A DNA stretch of 64,000 bases, taken from Thermosulfuriphilus ammonigenes (GTDB lineage: Bacteria; Desulfobacterota; Thermodesulfobacteria; Thermodesulfobacteriales; ST65). The stretch spans positions 1,170,576-1,234,575 of the forward strand of contig NZ_CP048877.1 in assembly GCF_011207455.1 (NCBI RefSeq), written 5' to 3'. The translations under genes were made by a program, and so were the position numbers. The notes below the pieces were generated by a model. The model had not been told where the DNA came from. It worked only from the letters and a program-made list of their open reading frames with translations, and did not search any database. This document shows, piece after piece, positions 9,165 through 16,944 of the stretch. Position 1 is the stretch's first letter. Each line of letters starts with the position of its first letter.

Positions 9165-10322
9165 ATGGATGCCGACCTCACCAAGTGGATGATAGACATC
9201 CGCCGGACCATTCATTCCTGGCCGGAGCTTTCCTACCAGGAGGAGAAAACCGCTGAGTTCATCTCTGCCAGACTAAAAGAGCTGGGGATCCCTCACAGAA
9301 CAGGGGTGGCCCGAACCGGCGTGGTGGCCGAAATAGACGGAGGTCCTGGGGCCACAGTGGCCCTGAGGGCCGACATGGACGCCTTACCTCTTAAGGAGGA
9401 AACGGGGCTCCCCTTTGCCTCCAGGGTGCCCGGCGTGATGCATGCCTGCGGCCACGATGGCCATGTGGCTATGCTTTTAGGGGCCGCGGCCCTTCTTTCC
9501 CAGAATCCGGGCCCGGGGAGGGTAAGGCTCATCTTCCAACCGGCCGAAGAAAAGGGCGCTGGGGCCCAGGAGATGATCCGCGAGGGGGTCCTGAGAGGAG
9601 TCTCAGCCATTTTCGGCGGCCATATTGACCGTCACTTTCAGGTGGGACAGATTGCCGTAAATGAGGGCCTCATTTGCGCTTATACCGACAGTTTCTCCAT
9701 CTCTGTTCGGGGCCGGGGCGGCCATGCCGCCTGGCCGCATGAGGCCATAGACGCCATCGTTGTGGGCTCCCTGCTGGTTATGAGTATCCAGACCATTGTC
9801 TCCCGGGAGGTGAACCCAGCCTATCCCTGTGTGGTTACCGTAGGCAGATTTTCAGGGGGCTCAGCCCACAATGTCATCGCCGAGGAAGCCTTTCTTGAGG
9901 GCACCATTCGTTCCACCCATAAGGATATTCGCCGCCGGATTCATGAGGGTCTTAAACGCATCAGTCGGGCGGTGGGAGACCTCCACCGAGCTCAGGTAAA
10001 GATGACCATCAAGGAAGGATATCCACCGGTGATAAACAGCCCCCGAGAAACGGCCTGGGCCAAAGAAGCGGCCCAAACAGTTGTAGGCCCTTCCGGAGTG
10101 GTCAGTCAGCCCCATCCCAGCCTGGGGGGAGAAGACTTTGCCTTTTATCTGCGCAAGGTTCCCGGATGTTTCGTCCGCTTCGGAGCGGCTAAAGCGGGTC
10201 TAGAAGGCATTCCAGCCCATAGCCCCCGCTTTGATTTTGATGAAGGCGTCCTGCCTGTCGGAGCCCGGTATCTGGCTACTGTCGCTCGTATCGCCCTGGA
10301 GGGTCTTTCCAGGAAGGGTTAG
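9165..10322 (+). CDS. M20 family amidohydrolase (N-acyl amino acid hydrolase-like)
   Basis: A 385-residue zinc amidohydrolase of the hippurate / N-acyl-amino-acid / IAA-conjugate hydrolase type. Metal and catalytic motifs are visible: MHACGHDGH near residue 95, PAEEKGAG near 129, and GGHIDRHF near 154. The dimerisation insert sits in the middle and the closing HSPRFDFDE near the end. The start is the ATG at 9165, 2 bases after the upstream stop. An upstream in-frame ATG at 9129 would overlap the previous gene and add non-family sequence. It has no signal peptide, so it acts in the cytoplasm. It is followed 2 bases later by the YbdK-type ligase, suggesting joint work on amide-linked amino-acid conjugates. 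Confidence 0.9.
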   Translation: MDADLTKWMIDIRRTIHSWPELSYQEEKTAEFISARLKELGIPHRTGVARTGVVAEIDGGPGATVALRADMDALPLKEETGLPFASRVPGVMHACGHDGHVAMLLGAAALLSQNPGPGRVRLIFQPAEEKGAGAQEMIREGVLRGVSAIFGGHIDRHFQVGQIAVNEGLICAYTDSFSISVRGRGGHAAWPHEAIDAIVVGSLLVMSIQTIVSREVNPAYPCVVTVGRFSGGSAHNVIAEEAFLEGTIRSTHKDIRRRIHEGLKRISRAVGDLHRAQVKMTIKEGYPPVINSPRETAWAKEAAQTVVGPSGVVSQPHPSLGGEDFAFYLRKVPGCFVRFGAAKAGLEGIPAHSPRFDFDEGVLPVGARYLATVARIALEGLSRKG

Positions 10323-10324
10323 CC

Positions 10325-11419
10325 ATGGTCCGCTTCCGTCGCAGCCTCCCCTTTACCTTAGGCGTAGAGATCGAACTCCAGGTCCTCGATGCCCGGACCC
10401 TCTCCTTGACCCCTGGAGGCCCCAAAATTCAGCACCTGGCTGAGGAGAGACTTGGCCCCCTGGTCAAGCCAGAGGCCTTCTCCTCCATGCTGGAACTCAT
10501 CACCCCTGTCTGCCAGGATCTGACCGAGGTGGACGAATTTCTCCGCGAGGCGCTCTCTTATCTTTTCTCTTTAGCCGAAGCAGAGGGTTTTCTCCTCTGG
10601 CCAGCCAGCCTTCATCCCTTCTCTCTGGCCGAAGAGCAACAAGTCTGGGATCATCCCCGCTACCACCGGATCTTTAAAGAGCTCCAGTTACCTGGACGGC
10701 GTTTTATTGCCCAGGGGCTTCACATCCACGTGGGCATGGAAACCCCGGAGGTGGCCATCAAAGTTTACAATTGGCTAAGGCCTTATCTCCCCCTCTTTCT
10801 GGCTCTAACCACCTCCTCACCCTTTTATGAAGGAAGACCGAGCGGGCTCTATTCCTATCGAAGCAAGCTATTTGAAGTCCTCCCCCTGGCCGGACTTCCC
10901 CGCTTTTTCAAGGATTGGCAGGAGTTCGAAGACCTCATCAACCTCCTCAACCGCTTAGAGATTATAGAATCCATCAGGGATCTCTGGTGGGATATCCGGA
11001 TTCACCCCGACTTTGGCACCGTAGAAATTCGCATCTACGATGTTCCCACCCGCTATCAGGATATCCTGACAATTATCGACCTAACCCGGGCCCTGGCCAG
11101 ATTGTTTTCCGAAGAAGAAGCCCCACCACCATGTCCACCGGAGGAAATTATCCGCTACAACAAATGGCAGGCCGGACGATACGGCCTTGACGGAACCTTC
11201 ATCTCTCCGGACTTCAAGCGCCACAGCTTTCGAGAGCTGGCTCTCGGCTTAGGCCAGCAGATTTCGACCCTTGAAGCCCCTCAGGCCTTCTCCTATATTG
11301 AGGGGCTCCGAAGAATTCTTCAGCAAGGCACCGGGGCCCACCAGATGCTAGCTCTCTACAGAGAAGGCCTTCCTTTTGAGGAGATAATCCGACGGATAAT
11401 TGGAGATTTTTGGTCATGA
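10325..11419 (+). CDS. ybdK: YbdK-type carboxylate-amine ligase (glutamate-cysteine ligase family 2)
   Basis: A 364-residue member of the GCS2/YbdK family, ATP-dependent ligases that join glutamate to an amine. E. coli YbdK has weak glutamate-cysteine ligase activity. Typical elements are the N-terminal TLGVEIELQV, the GLHIHVGM segment near residue 138, and the acidic FGTVEIRIYDVPT near 238. Its stop overlaps the start of the gamma-glutamyltransferase gene (ATGA). Downstream glutathione synthetase is absent, so a gamma-glutamyl compound other than glutathione is possible. The true amine substrate is unknown. Confidence 0.88.
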   Translation: MVRFRRSLPFTLGVEIELQVLDARTLSLTPGGPKIQHLAEERLGPLVKPEAFSSMLELITPVCQDLTEVDEFLREALSYLFSLAEAEGFLLWPASLHPFSLAEEQQVWDHPRYHRIFKELQLPGRRFIAQGLHIHVGMETPEVAIKVYNWLRPYLPLFLALTTSSPFYEGRPSGLYSYRSKLFEVLPLAGLPRFFKDWQEFEDLINLLNRLEIIESIRDLWWDIRIHPDFGTVEIRIYDVPTRYQDILTIIDLTRALARLFSEEEAPPPCPPEEIIRYNKWQAGRYGLDGTFISPDFKRHSFRELALGLGQQISTLEAPQAFSYIEGLRRILQQGTGAHQMLALYREGLPFEEIIRRIIGDFWS

Positions 11420-12891
11420 AGGGAGCCATCGCCTGTGGTAATCGATACACCGCCTTGGCCGGCCAAAAAATCCTTGAGGCCGGGGGTAATGCCTTTGATG
11501 CCTTAGTGGCAGCGGCCTTTGCCTCCGGGGTGACGGAGGCCGCCCTTACCAGCCTTGGAGGAGGAGGCTTCGCCCTTGTTCACCAGGCCTCAAATGAAAG
11601 GACCCTTATCTACGATTTTTTTGTCAACACCCCCGGCCTTGGGGCTCCGGGGAAGAAGCCGCAAGATTTTCAGAAGGTCACCCTTCACTTCGCTGCCTCC
11701 AGCCAGGATTTCAATATCGGCCTGGCCTCAGTAGCCGTTCCAGGCACCCTAAAGGGCCTTGTCTGCATCCATCAGGACCTGGGCTCCCTGCCTCTCAAGA
11801 GGGTAGTCCAGCCGGCCGTTCACTTTGCCCGGGAGGGGTTCGTGATTGATGCCTTTCAGGCCTACTGCTTCGCCATTCTTGAACCCATCTTCAAAAGCAC
11901 CCCCGAATCAACGGCTATTTTCTGCCCTCAAGGACGCCCTCCCAAGGCGGGAGAAAGACTCCGCAACCCCCTTCTGGCCGACTTTTTGGAAGGTCTTCCC
12001 GAGACCCTAGAGTCCTTCTATAAAGGAGAAATTGCCCACCGAATAGCCCAGCTTATGGCCGAAGGAGGAGGCCTCCTTACCCAAGAAGATCTTTCGGCCT
12101 ATCAGGTTATCCTCAGGGAGCCGCTCCGCTTTGACTTCTCCCGGGGAGTCCTGTTTACCAATCCTCCACCGGCCTTTGGCGGAGGCATGGTGGCCCTTTC
12201 ACTCCAGCTTTTTGAAAATAGCTTCTCTGAAGGGGCCTTCTTGAGCCGGGAGCATCTTCTGGCCCTGGGGCAGGCCCTTTATGAAGCCCACCATCTAAGA
12301 GAAGGGGTCATTAAAGATCAGCCCCAAAGGATCCTTTCCCTCCTCAATCAGAGGCCTAGGGCCTCCCGGGGGACAACCCATATCAGCGTGGTGGATGGTC
12401 AGGGCAACCTGGCTGCCCTGACCATGACATTTGGCGAGGCCTCGGGCTATCTGGCGCCAAGGACAGGCATTGTCCTTAATAACATCATGGGTGAAGATGA
12501 CCTCCACCCCCGAGGCTTTTTCGCCGACCCTCCCGGAAGACGGGTGGCCTCTATGATGGCCCCTAGCCTGCTTGTCTCCGAGGGAACCAAAACAGCCCTT
12601 GGGAGCGGAGGCAGCAAGCGTATCCGGTCGGCCATCTTCGAGGTAATAGCCAATCTGACCTTCTTCGGTCTGCCCCCCGAGAAGGCCGTCTCGGCCCCCA
12701 GGGCCCACTTTGATGGAGAAAGGCTCCAGATAGAACCCGGCTTTCCCCCGGAAGCCACAGAGGATCTCCCCTGGCCTCATAATATCTGGCCGGTAAAGGA
12801 TCTTTACTTCGGCGGCGTCCACTTAGTAAATGACCAGTTTCAGGGAGCCGGCGACCAACGCCGAGCCGGGATCTTCGCCTTGGTAGAGTAG
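11416..12891 (+). CDS. Gamma-glutamyltransferase family protein
   Basis: A 491-residue member of the gamma-glutamyltranspeptidase/acylase superfamily, which self-cleaves at a Thr that becomes the N-terminal nucleophile. The expected junction is visible as GTTHISVVD near residue 316, with the N-terminal GGNAFDA and SLGGGGFA segments and a late GSGGSKRIRS oxyanion region. There is no signal peptide, unlike secreted GGTs, so it probably acts in the cytoplasm. The start is the ATG at 11416 within the ATGA overlap (GGAG upstream); a TTG 6 bases earlier is less likely. Together with the ligase and M20 hydrolase it forms a compact gamma-glutamyl or amide-conjugate operon. Confidence 0.88.
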   Translation: MKGAIACGNRYTALAGQKILEAGGNAFDALVAAAFASGVTEAALTSLGGGGFALVHQASNERTLIYDFFVNTPGLGAPGKKPQDFQKVTLHFAASSQDFNIGLASVAVPGTLKGLVCIHQDLGSLPLKRVVQPAVHFAREGFVIDAFQAYCFAILEPIFKSTPESTAIFCPQGRPPKAGERLRNPLLADFLEGLPETLESFYKGEIAHRIAQLMAEGGGLLTQEDLSAYQVILREPLRFDFSRGVLFTNPPPAFGGGMVALSLQLFENSFSEGAFLSREHLLALGQALYEAHHLREGVIKDQPQRILSLLNQRPRASRGTTHISVVDGQGNLAALTMTFGEASGYLAPRTGIVLNNIMGEDDLHPRGFFADPPGRRVASMMAPSLLVSEGTKTALGSGGSKRIRSAIFEVIANLTFFGLPPEKAVSAPRAHFDGERLQIEPGFPPEATEDLPWPHNIWPVKDLYFGGVHLVNDQFQGAGDQRRAGIFALVE

Positions 12892-12909
12892 CGAAAACCC
12901 AAAAGAATT

Positions 12910-14457
12910 CTACTCTTCCAATAAAGGACGGCCTGTCATCTCCGAAGGGATGGGAAGCCCCATAAGGAAGAGCCCTGTAGGAGCAATGTCGGCCAGGATC
13001 CCCTGCCTTAGAGAGGCTCCTTTAAAGCGGTCATCTATAAGATAAAAAGGAACCGGGTTGGCCGTATGGGCGGTGTGAGGTCCGGTGTCGTCTATCATCT
13101 GCTCACAGTTTCCATGATCTGCGGTAACAATGACCGGCCCTCCTTGGTACTTTCTAAAGGCCTCAACCACCCTACCTACACACTCGTCCACCACCCGAAC
13201 GGCAGTCATGGCCGCCTCAAGGACGCCGGTATGCCCAACCATGTCACCATTGGCATAGTTCATAACAATAAAGCCATAGTTTCTGTCTTTTATACGCTTA
13301 ATCACCTCCTCCGTGACCTCAAGGGCGCTCATCTCGGGTTTGAGGTCATAAGTGGGGACTTCTCGAGGGGAGGGGATTAGTCGGCGATCTTCAAGAGGAA
13401 AGGGATTTTCTTCACCACCATTAAAGAAATAAGTCACATGGGCGTATTTTTCCGTCTCGGCAATTCGAAGCTGACGGATACCGGCCCGGCTGACTTCTTC
13501 TCCCCAGATGTGTTTGAGATGTTCTGGCGGAAAGGCCACCGGGAGATCAAAGGTTTCGTCATAAAGGGTCATACAGACAAAATAGGCCAGGCGGGGAAAA
13601 CAGGGGCGCTGAAAGCCTTTAAAGCCATCCTGGGTAAGGGCCATGGTCAGCTGTCTGGCCCGATCAGCCCGAAAATTAAAAAAGATGACCACGTCTCCGT
13701 CTTCTACCAGGGCCACTGGCCGGCCCTGTCTGACCATCACCGTGGGTTTGATGAATTCATCTGTTTCTCCCCGCTCATAGGCAGTCTCAACGGCCTTAAC
13801 CGGATCTTCAGCCTGGCGTCCTTCCCCCAAGACCAGAGCCCGCCAGGCGAGCTCAGTGCGCTCCCAGCGCTTGTCTCTGTCCATAGCGTAGTAGCGCCCC
13901 GAGACCATGGCTATCTGGCCACAGTTAAGCTCGACCATCTTCTGAACCAGGGTCTGAATATATTTGACTCCGCTTGTGGGAGGCGTGTCTCGACCGTCAG
14001 TGAAAGCATGGACAAAGGTCTTTTGACAAAGCCCATGGATTTTGGCCATCTGGAGGAGGGCGTAGAGATGCTCCATATGACTGTGCACGCCACCATCTGA
14101 AACCAGCCCCATAAGATGGACCTTTCCCCCCGAGGACTTGGCCCGAACAAAGGCCTCCTTTAAGACCTGGTTCTCAAAGAAACTCCCTTCTTTGATGGCC
14201 AGATTGATGCGGGTAAGATCCTGATAGACAATGCGCCCCGCCCCGATATTAAGGTGCCCTACCTCAGAGTTTCCCATCTGGCCTTCGGGAAGCCCGACGG
14301 CTTCTCCGGAACACTTAAGGAGGGTGAAGGGATACTCCCTCTGATAACGCTCAAGGTTCGGTGTGCCGGCCAGCCGGATGGCATTCCCCTCGACCTCATC
14401 TCGCCAGCCCCAGCCATCAAGAATGATCAAAAGAAGCGGCGACAACTCCTCAGCCAT
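12910..14457 (-). CDS. gpmI: 2,3-bisphosphoglycerate-independent phosphoglycerate mutase
   Basis: Interconverts 3- and 2-phosphoglycerate in glycolysis/gluconeogenesis with two metal ions. At 515 residues from the chosen ATG it has normal family length. LLIILDGWG provides the first metal ligands, the catalytic Ser is in GNSEVGHLNIG, and TADHGNCEQM near residue 450 and HTAHTANPVPF complete the metal site. The ATG at 14457 is preceded by GGAGG at good spacing. The open frame extends 16 codons further upstream, but that part has no family match. It is convergent with the gamma-glutamyltransferase gene (18-base gap). Confidence 0.96.
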   Translation of the reverse strand: MAEELSPLLLIILDGWGWRDEVEGNAIRLAGTPNLERYQREYPFTLLKCSGEAVGLPEGQMGNSEVGHLNIGAGRIVYQDLTRINLAIKEGSFFENQVLKEAFVRAKSSGGKVHLMGLVSDGGVHSHMEHLYALLQMAKIHGLCQKTFVHAFTDGRDTPPTSGVKYIQTLVQKMVELNCGQIAMVSGRYYAMDRDKRWERTELAWRALVLGEGRQAEDPVKAVETAYERGETDEFIKPTVMVRQGRPVALVEDGDVVIFFNFRADRARQLTMALTQDGFKGFQRPCFPRLAYFVCMTLYDETFDLPVAFPPEHLKHIWGEEVSRAGIRQLRIAETEKYAHVTYFFNGGEENPFPLEDRRLIPSPREVPTYDLKPEMSALEVTEEVIKRIKDRNYGFIVMNYANGDMVGHTGVLEAAMTAVRVVDECVGRVVEAFRKYQGGPVIVTADHGNCEQMIDDTGPHTAHTANPVPFYLIDDRFKGASLRQGILADIAPTGLFLMGLPIPSEMTGRPLLEE

Positions 14458-14619
14458 GATTCCTCCAGCCTTTTTCGTTTTGCCCAATAATAGGCCTGAG
14501 AACAAAGGGGAGCAAGAAAGCTTTTAAATAAACCAAACAAGAAAAAAGACAAACAATTCATCTGGGCCCTTCAACCCCACAGATATCTCCCGCCTTTCTT
14601 AACAAAAATTTTTTCCTGA

Positions 14620-14648
14620 TTGACAACCTAAATAGTTACTGATATTTA
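14620..14648 (+). promoter_or_regulatory. Possible promoter of porin gene
   Basis: A perfect TTGACA at 14620-14625 is followed after 17 bases by TATTTA, a weak -10 match. The AT-rich context fits a strong promoter, but the -10 assignment is uncertain. Another TATAAA-like stretch lies near 14667. Confidence 0.35.
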
Positions 14649-14700
14649 GTCGCAGTTTCTTTGGATTATAAAAATCCTTAATAACAAAGGAGGTTTCCAG

Positions 14701-14731
14701 ATGAGTCCCTAAAAAAACATCGTGTTTTTTT
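14701..14731 (+). promoter_or_regulatory. Three-codon minigene (Met-Ser-Pro) with overlapping A/T hairpin
   Basis: AAGGAGG (14687-14693) is 7 bases before ATG AGT CCC TAA at 14701-14712. The stop overlaps a perfect inverted repeat (arms 14711-14719 and 14723-14731, 9 bp, loop TCG) made of an A-run and a T-run. This is inside the leader of the porin mRNA. It could be a translated leader, an mRNA-stability element, or a relic start site. Confidence 0.4.
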
Positions 14732-14785
14732 ACAACCATAATTGTTAAAGCATTGCAGAATTAATTTCTATAAGGAGGTGCCGTC

Positions 14786-16027
14786 ATGAAAATTTTGCTA
14801 AGGGGAATCCTGATCCTCTTCCTGTTGGCCGTTGCTTCTCCCTCATGGGCCGAACTCAGCGACAAAGAAAGGCTGGAAATCCTGGAGAAGAAGGTCGAAG
14901 AACTGCTTAAGCGACAAAAGGCAGCCGAAACCCAGGCCCCACCAAGGAGATCAGCCTCTGAGAATCGCTTTGGTATCGGTGGTTATGGCGAAATCCACGC
15001 CAACATCAGTGAAGGGCGAGATTCCAAGGGCTACTCTAATGACAAGGTAGATATTCACCGCCTGGTGCTTTACTTAGGCTATGACTTCTCCGACTGGATC
15101 AAGTTCCAGTCAGAAATCGAACTAGAACATGCCTATGTCCAGGGTGATGACGGGACCCTGGGGTTTGAGCAGGCCTATGTTGACTTCCTGCTCTCTCCTT
15201 ACCTTAACTTCCGCGTGGGCCGGGTCCTGACTCCCCTGGGGATCATCAACCTCCGCCACGAACCCCCGGCCTTCTATGGTGTTGAACGACCGTCCTTCGC
15301 CACCTACATAATTCCCACCACCTGGGCCTCCGATGGAGGCGGAATCTTTGGAGACTTAGGCCCCTCTCTTCGCTACCAACTCTATCTGGTAGGCGGCCTT
15401 GACGGCTCTAAGTTCTCTGCTCTCAACGGAATACGTAAAGGACGCATAAAGGAACGGCCCAGCTTAAACGCCCCGGTTCTTACTGGCCGTCTAGACTTCT
15501 ACCCGGGCACCCTCTGGCCCTGGGAGACCCTCAGCGGTCTTCGCCTGGGAGCCTCGTTTTATTACGGAGGCATCAACAATGGCGACAACGGCAAGGACCC
15601 AGATATAGACGGAAAAATCGGAATTTACTCCGCTGACTTTGAGTTTGTTTGGAAAAAGGTCGATCTCCGTGGGGCCTTTGCCTTTACTCGCCTGGAAGAC
15701 ACCCAGGGCCTTCCCCAGGGCGTGGCCAAAGAAATGCTGGGCTACTACCTTGAGGCCGGCGTCCATATCTGGCCAGAGGCCTGGAAACAAGGACGGCTCA
15801 GCCGCTCTGATGCCGTGGTCTTCGTTCGCTACGATGACTACGACACCCAACATGCCATGCCTAAAGGAGTGGTTCGGGATCCGGCCGGTGACCGCTTTGA
15901 TTGGACCTTCGGGATCAACTTCTACCCCGTTCCCAATCTCGTCCTAAAGATAGACTATCAGGTCAAGAAGTCTGACGGACCTGATCCGGCCGACATGATA
16001 AACCTGGGCGTAGGCTGGCAATTCTAG
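14786..16027 (+). CDS. Outer-membrane porin
   Basis: A 413-residue beta-barrel protein. It has a signal peptide (about residues 1-22, ending SWA), a short coiled coil at about 24-48 (ERLEILEKKVEELLKRQ), and then alternating amphipathic strands beginning GIGGYGEIHANI. It ends with aromatic Phe (GWQF), the usual signal for outer-membrane insertion by BAM. The early coiled coil suggests trimer formation or peptidoglycan contact. The overall pattern resembles the phosphate-selective porin O/P fold, but substrate cannot be read from sequence. A small lipoprotein cytochrome follows 10 bases later, so the two may form an outer-membrane redox or transport pair. Confidence 0.85.
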   Translation: MKILLRGILILFLLAVASPSWAELSDKERLEILEKKVEELLKRQKAAETQAPPRRSASENRFGIGGYGEIHANISEGRDSKGYSNDKVDIHRLVLYLGYDFSDWIKFQSEIELEHAYVQGDDGTLGFEQAYVDFLLSPYLNFRVGRVLTPLGIINLRHEPPAFYGVERPSFATYIIPTTWASDGGGIFGDLGPSLRYQLYLVGGLDGSKFSALNGIRKGRIKERPSLNAPVLTGRLDFYPGTLWPWETLSGLRLGASFYYGGINNGDNGKDPDIDGKIGIYSADFEFVWKKVDLRGAFAFTRLEDTQGLPQGVAKEMLGYYLEAGVHIWPEAWKQGRLSRSDAVVFVRYDDYDTQHAMPKGVVRDPAGDRFDWTFGINFYPVPNLVLKIDYQVKKSDGPDPADMINLGVGWQF

Positions 16028-16037
16028 GAGGGTGACT

Positions 16038-16325
16038 ATGAAAAGGATAATTTTTTTGCCCGGCTTATTGATAATTTGTCTTAGTCTCTTTTATGGATGT
16101 GCCTCGACTCCCAAAGGTAGCTCCCCTAGTCTTTCCGCGGGTAAGGCCTACTACCTTAAGGAATGCGGGGCCTGCCACCGACACATAAGGCCCGAGGAGC
16201 GGACAGCTTCAGAATGGCCGGCGATTCTGGAAAGACATCGAATAAGGGTCTCCCTGACTCCAGAACAATTCGACAGCCTGAGCCAGTATATCCTGGCCGG
16301 CGCCAAGAAGGATAACTCCCCATAG
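16038..16325 (+). CDS. Small lipoprotein monoheme c-type cytochrome
   Basis: A 95-residue protein with a hydrophobic N-terminus ending in a lipobox (LFYGC, Cys near residue 21), so it is predicted to be a lipoprotein. One CxxCH heme site (CGACH, near residue 45) is followed by a C-terminal helical LTPEQFDSLSQYIL, as in short cytochrome c domains. A Met ligand is not obvious. The ATG at 16038 has GGAGG at good spacing; a GTG 6 bases earlier is in frame but less well placed. It lies directly behind the porin and shares its transcript, pointing to electron transfer at the cell envelope. The residue after the lipobox Cys is Ala, giving no clear inner-membrane retention signal. Confidence 0.8.
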   Translation: MKRIIFLPGLLIICLSLFYGCASTPKGSSPSLSAGKAYYLKECGACHRHIRPEERTASEWPAILERHRIRVSLTPEQFDSLSQYILAGAKKDNSP

Positions 16326-16330
16326 CTTCC

Positions 16331-16377
16331 CTTTGGCCTCGGCCCTTTATCCCCTGGCAAAGGGGCCGAGGCCAAAG
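16331..16377. terminator. Bidirectional hairpin between cytochrome and AMMECR1 genes
   Basis: A perfect 15-bp inverted repeat, with arms 16331-16345 and 16363-16377 and a 17-base loop. It lies just after the cytochrome stop and over the end of the convergent AMMECR1 gene. Neither side has a T-run, so it may act through RNA stability or factor-dependent termination. Confidence 0.5.
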
Positions 16378-16934
16378 TCCTTCTCGGAGAAAATCTCGGC
16401 CGTAAAGGTGTAGATTTCTGTCTCGGGATCCTGCCAGCAGCCCGGCGGAAGTCCGGCCTTAAGACAGGTGTGGTCAAGAAAGGTATAGCGATCCCAGCCA
16501 TACTCCGTGGCCACCTGAGGGAGGAGAACCCCCCGGTTAAGGCCCCGGACAATGTAGATTCCATGCCGGCCGACCTCAATCTCCTCCGGCCCCAGAACCC
16601 TCCTCATGGGAGATAGAACCGAGATCTCAATGTCTATCAGAGGCAACTCCCGAGCGGAAAGGGGCGGAAAGCGAGGATCAGAAAAGGCGGCCTCCTGGGC
16701 CATCTGGGCGATGGTAAGGTAAAGAGGCCCCTCCGGGAAAAAGGTGCCGATACAGCCCCGAAGTTGCCCCCGGATATGGAGGGTCACAAAGGCCCCCAGC
16801 GGGGAGCGAAGCTTGGGTGACTCAACCCGTGGGAACCTGATCTCCCGACCCTCAAGACGAGCCGCTATAGCCTCTCGGGCTATCTTAAGAAGAAGAATCT
16901 TTTCTTCATTGGAGAGGCCCAGCACCTCAACCAT
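16347..16934 (-). CDS. amrA: AMMECR1 domain protein (AmmeMemoRadiSam system protein A)
   Basis: A 195-residue AMMECR1-family protein. The signature LRGCIGTF near residue 58 and the EYGWDRYTFLDHTCLKAGL segment near 148 are characteristic. Function is not known; the family is conserved from archaea to humans. I chose the ATG at 16934, which has AGGAGG at good spacing and lies 10 bases after the upstream dehydrogenase stop. The open frame extends 25 codons further into that gene. It is last in an apparent operon with the nucleotide-sugar dehydrogenase, and the Memo-like partner is at 1216. Confidence 0.9.
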   Translation of the reverse strand: MVEVLGLSNEEKILLLKIAREAIAARLEGREIRFPRVESPKLRSPLGAFVTLHIRGQLRGCIGTFFPEGPLYLTIAQMAQEAAFSDPRFPPLSARELPLIDIEISVLSPMRRVLGPEEIEVGRHGIYIVRGLNRGVLLPQVATEYGWDRYTFLDHTCLKAGLPPGCWQDPETEIYTFTAEIFSEKDFGLGPFARG

Positions 16935-16944
16935 GGCTACCCTC

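Larger units (their letters stand above)
14458..14785. other. Intergenic leader region upstream of porin
   Basis: A 328-base AT-rich stretch with no gene of normal size. It holds the divergent promoters of gpmI and the porin, a TTGACA box, a three-codon ORF with its own ribosome site, and an A/T hairpin (each listed separately). The porin ribosome site AAGGAGG lies just before 14786. Confidence 0.7.
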
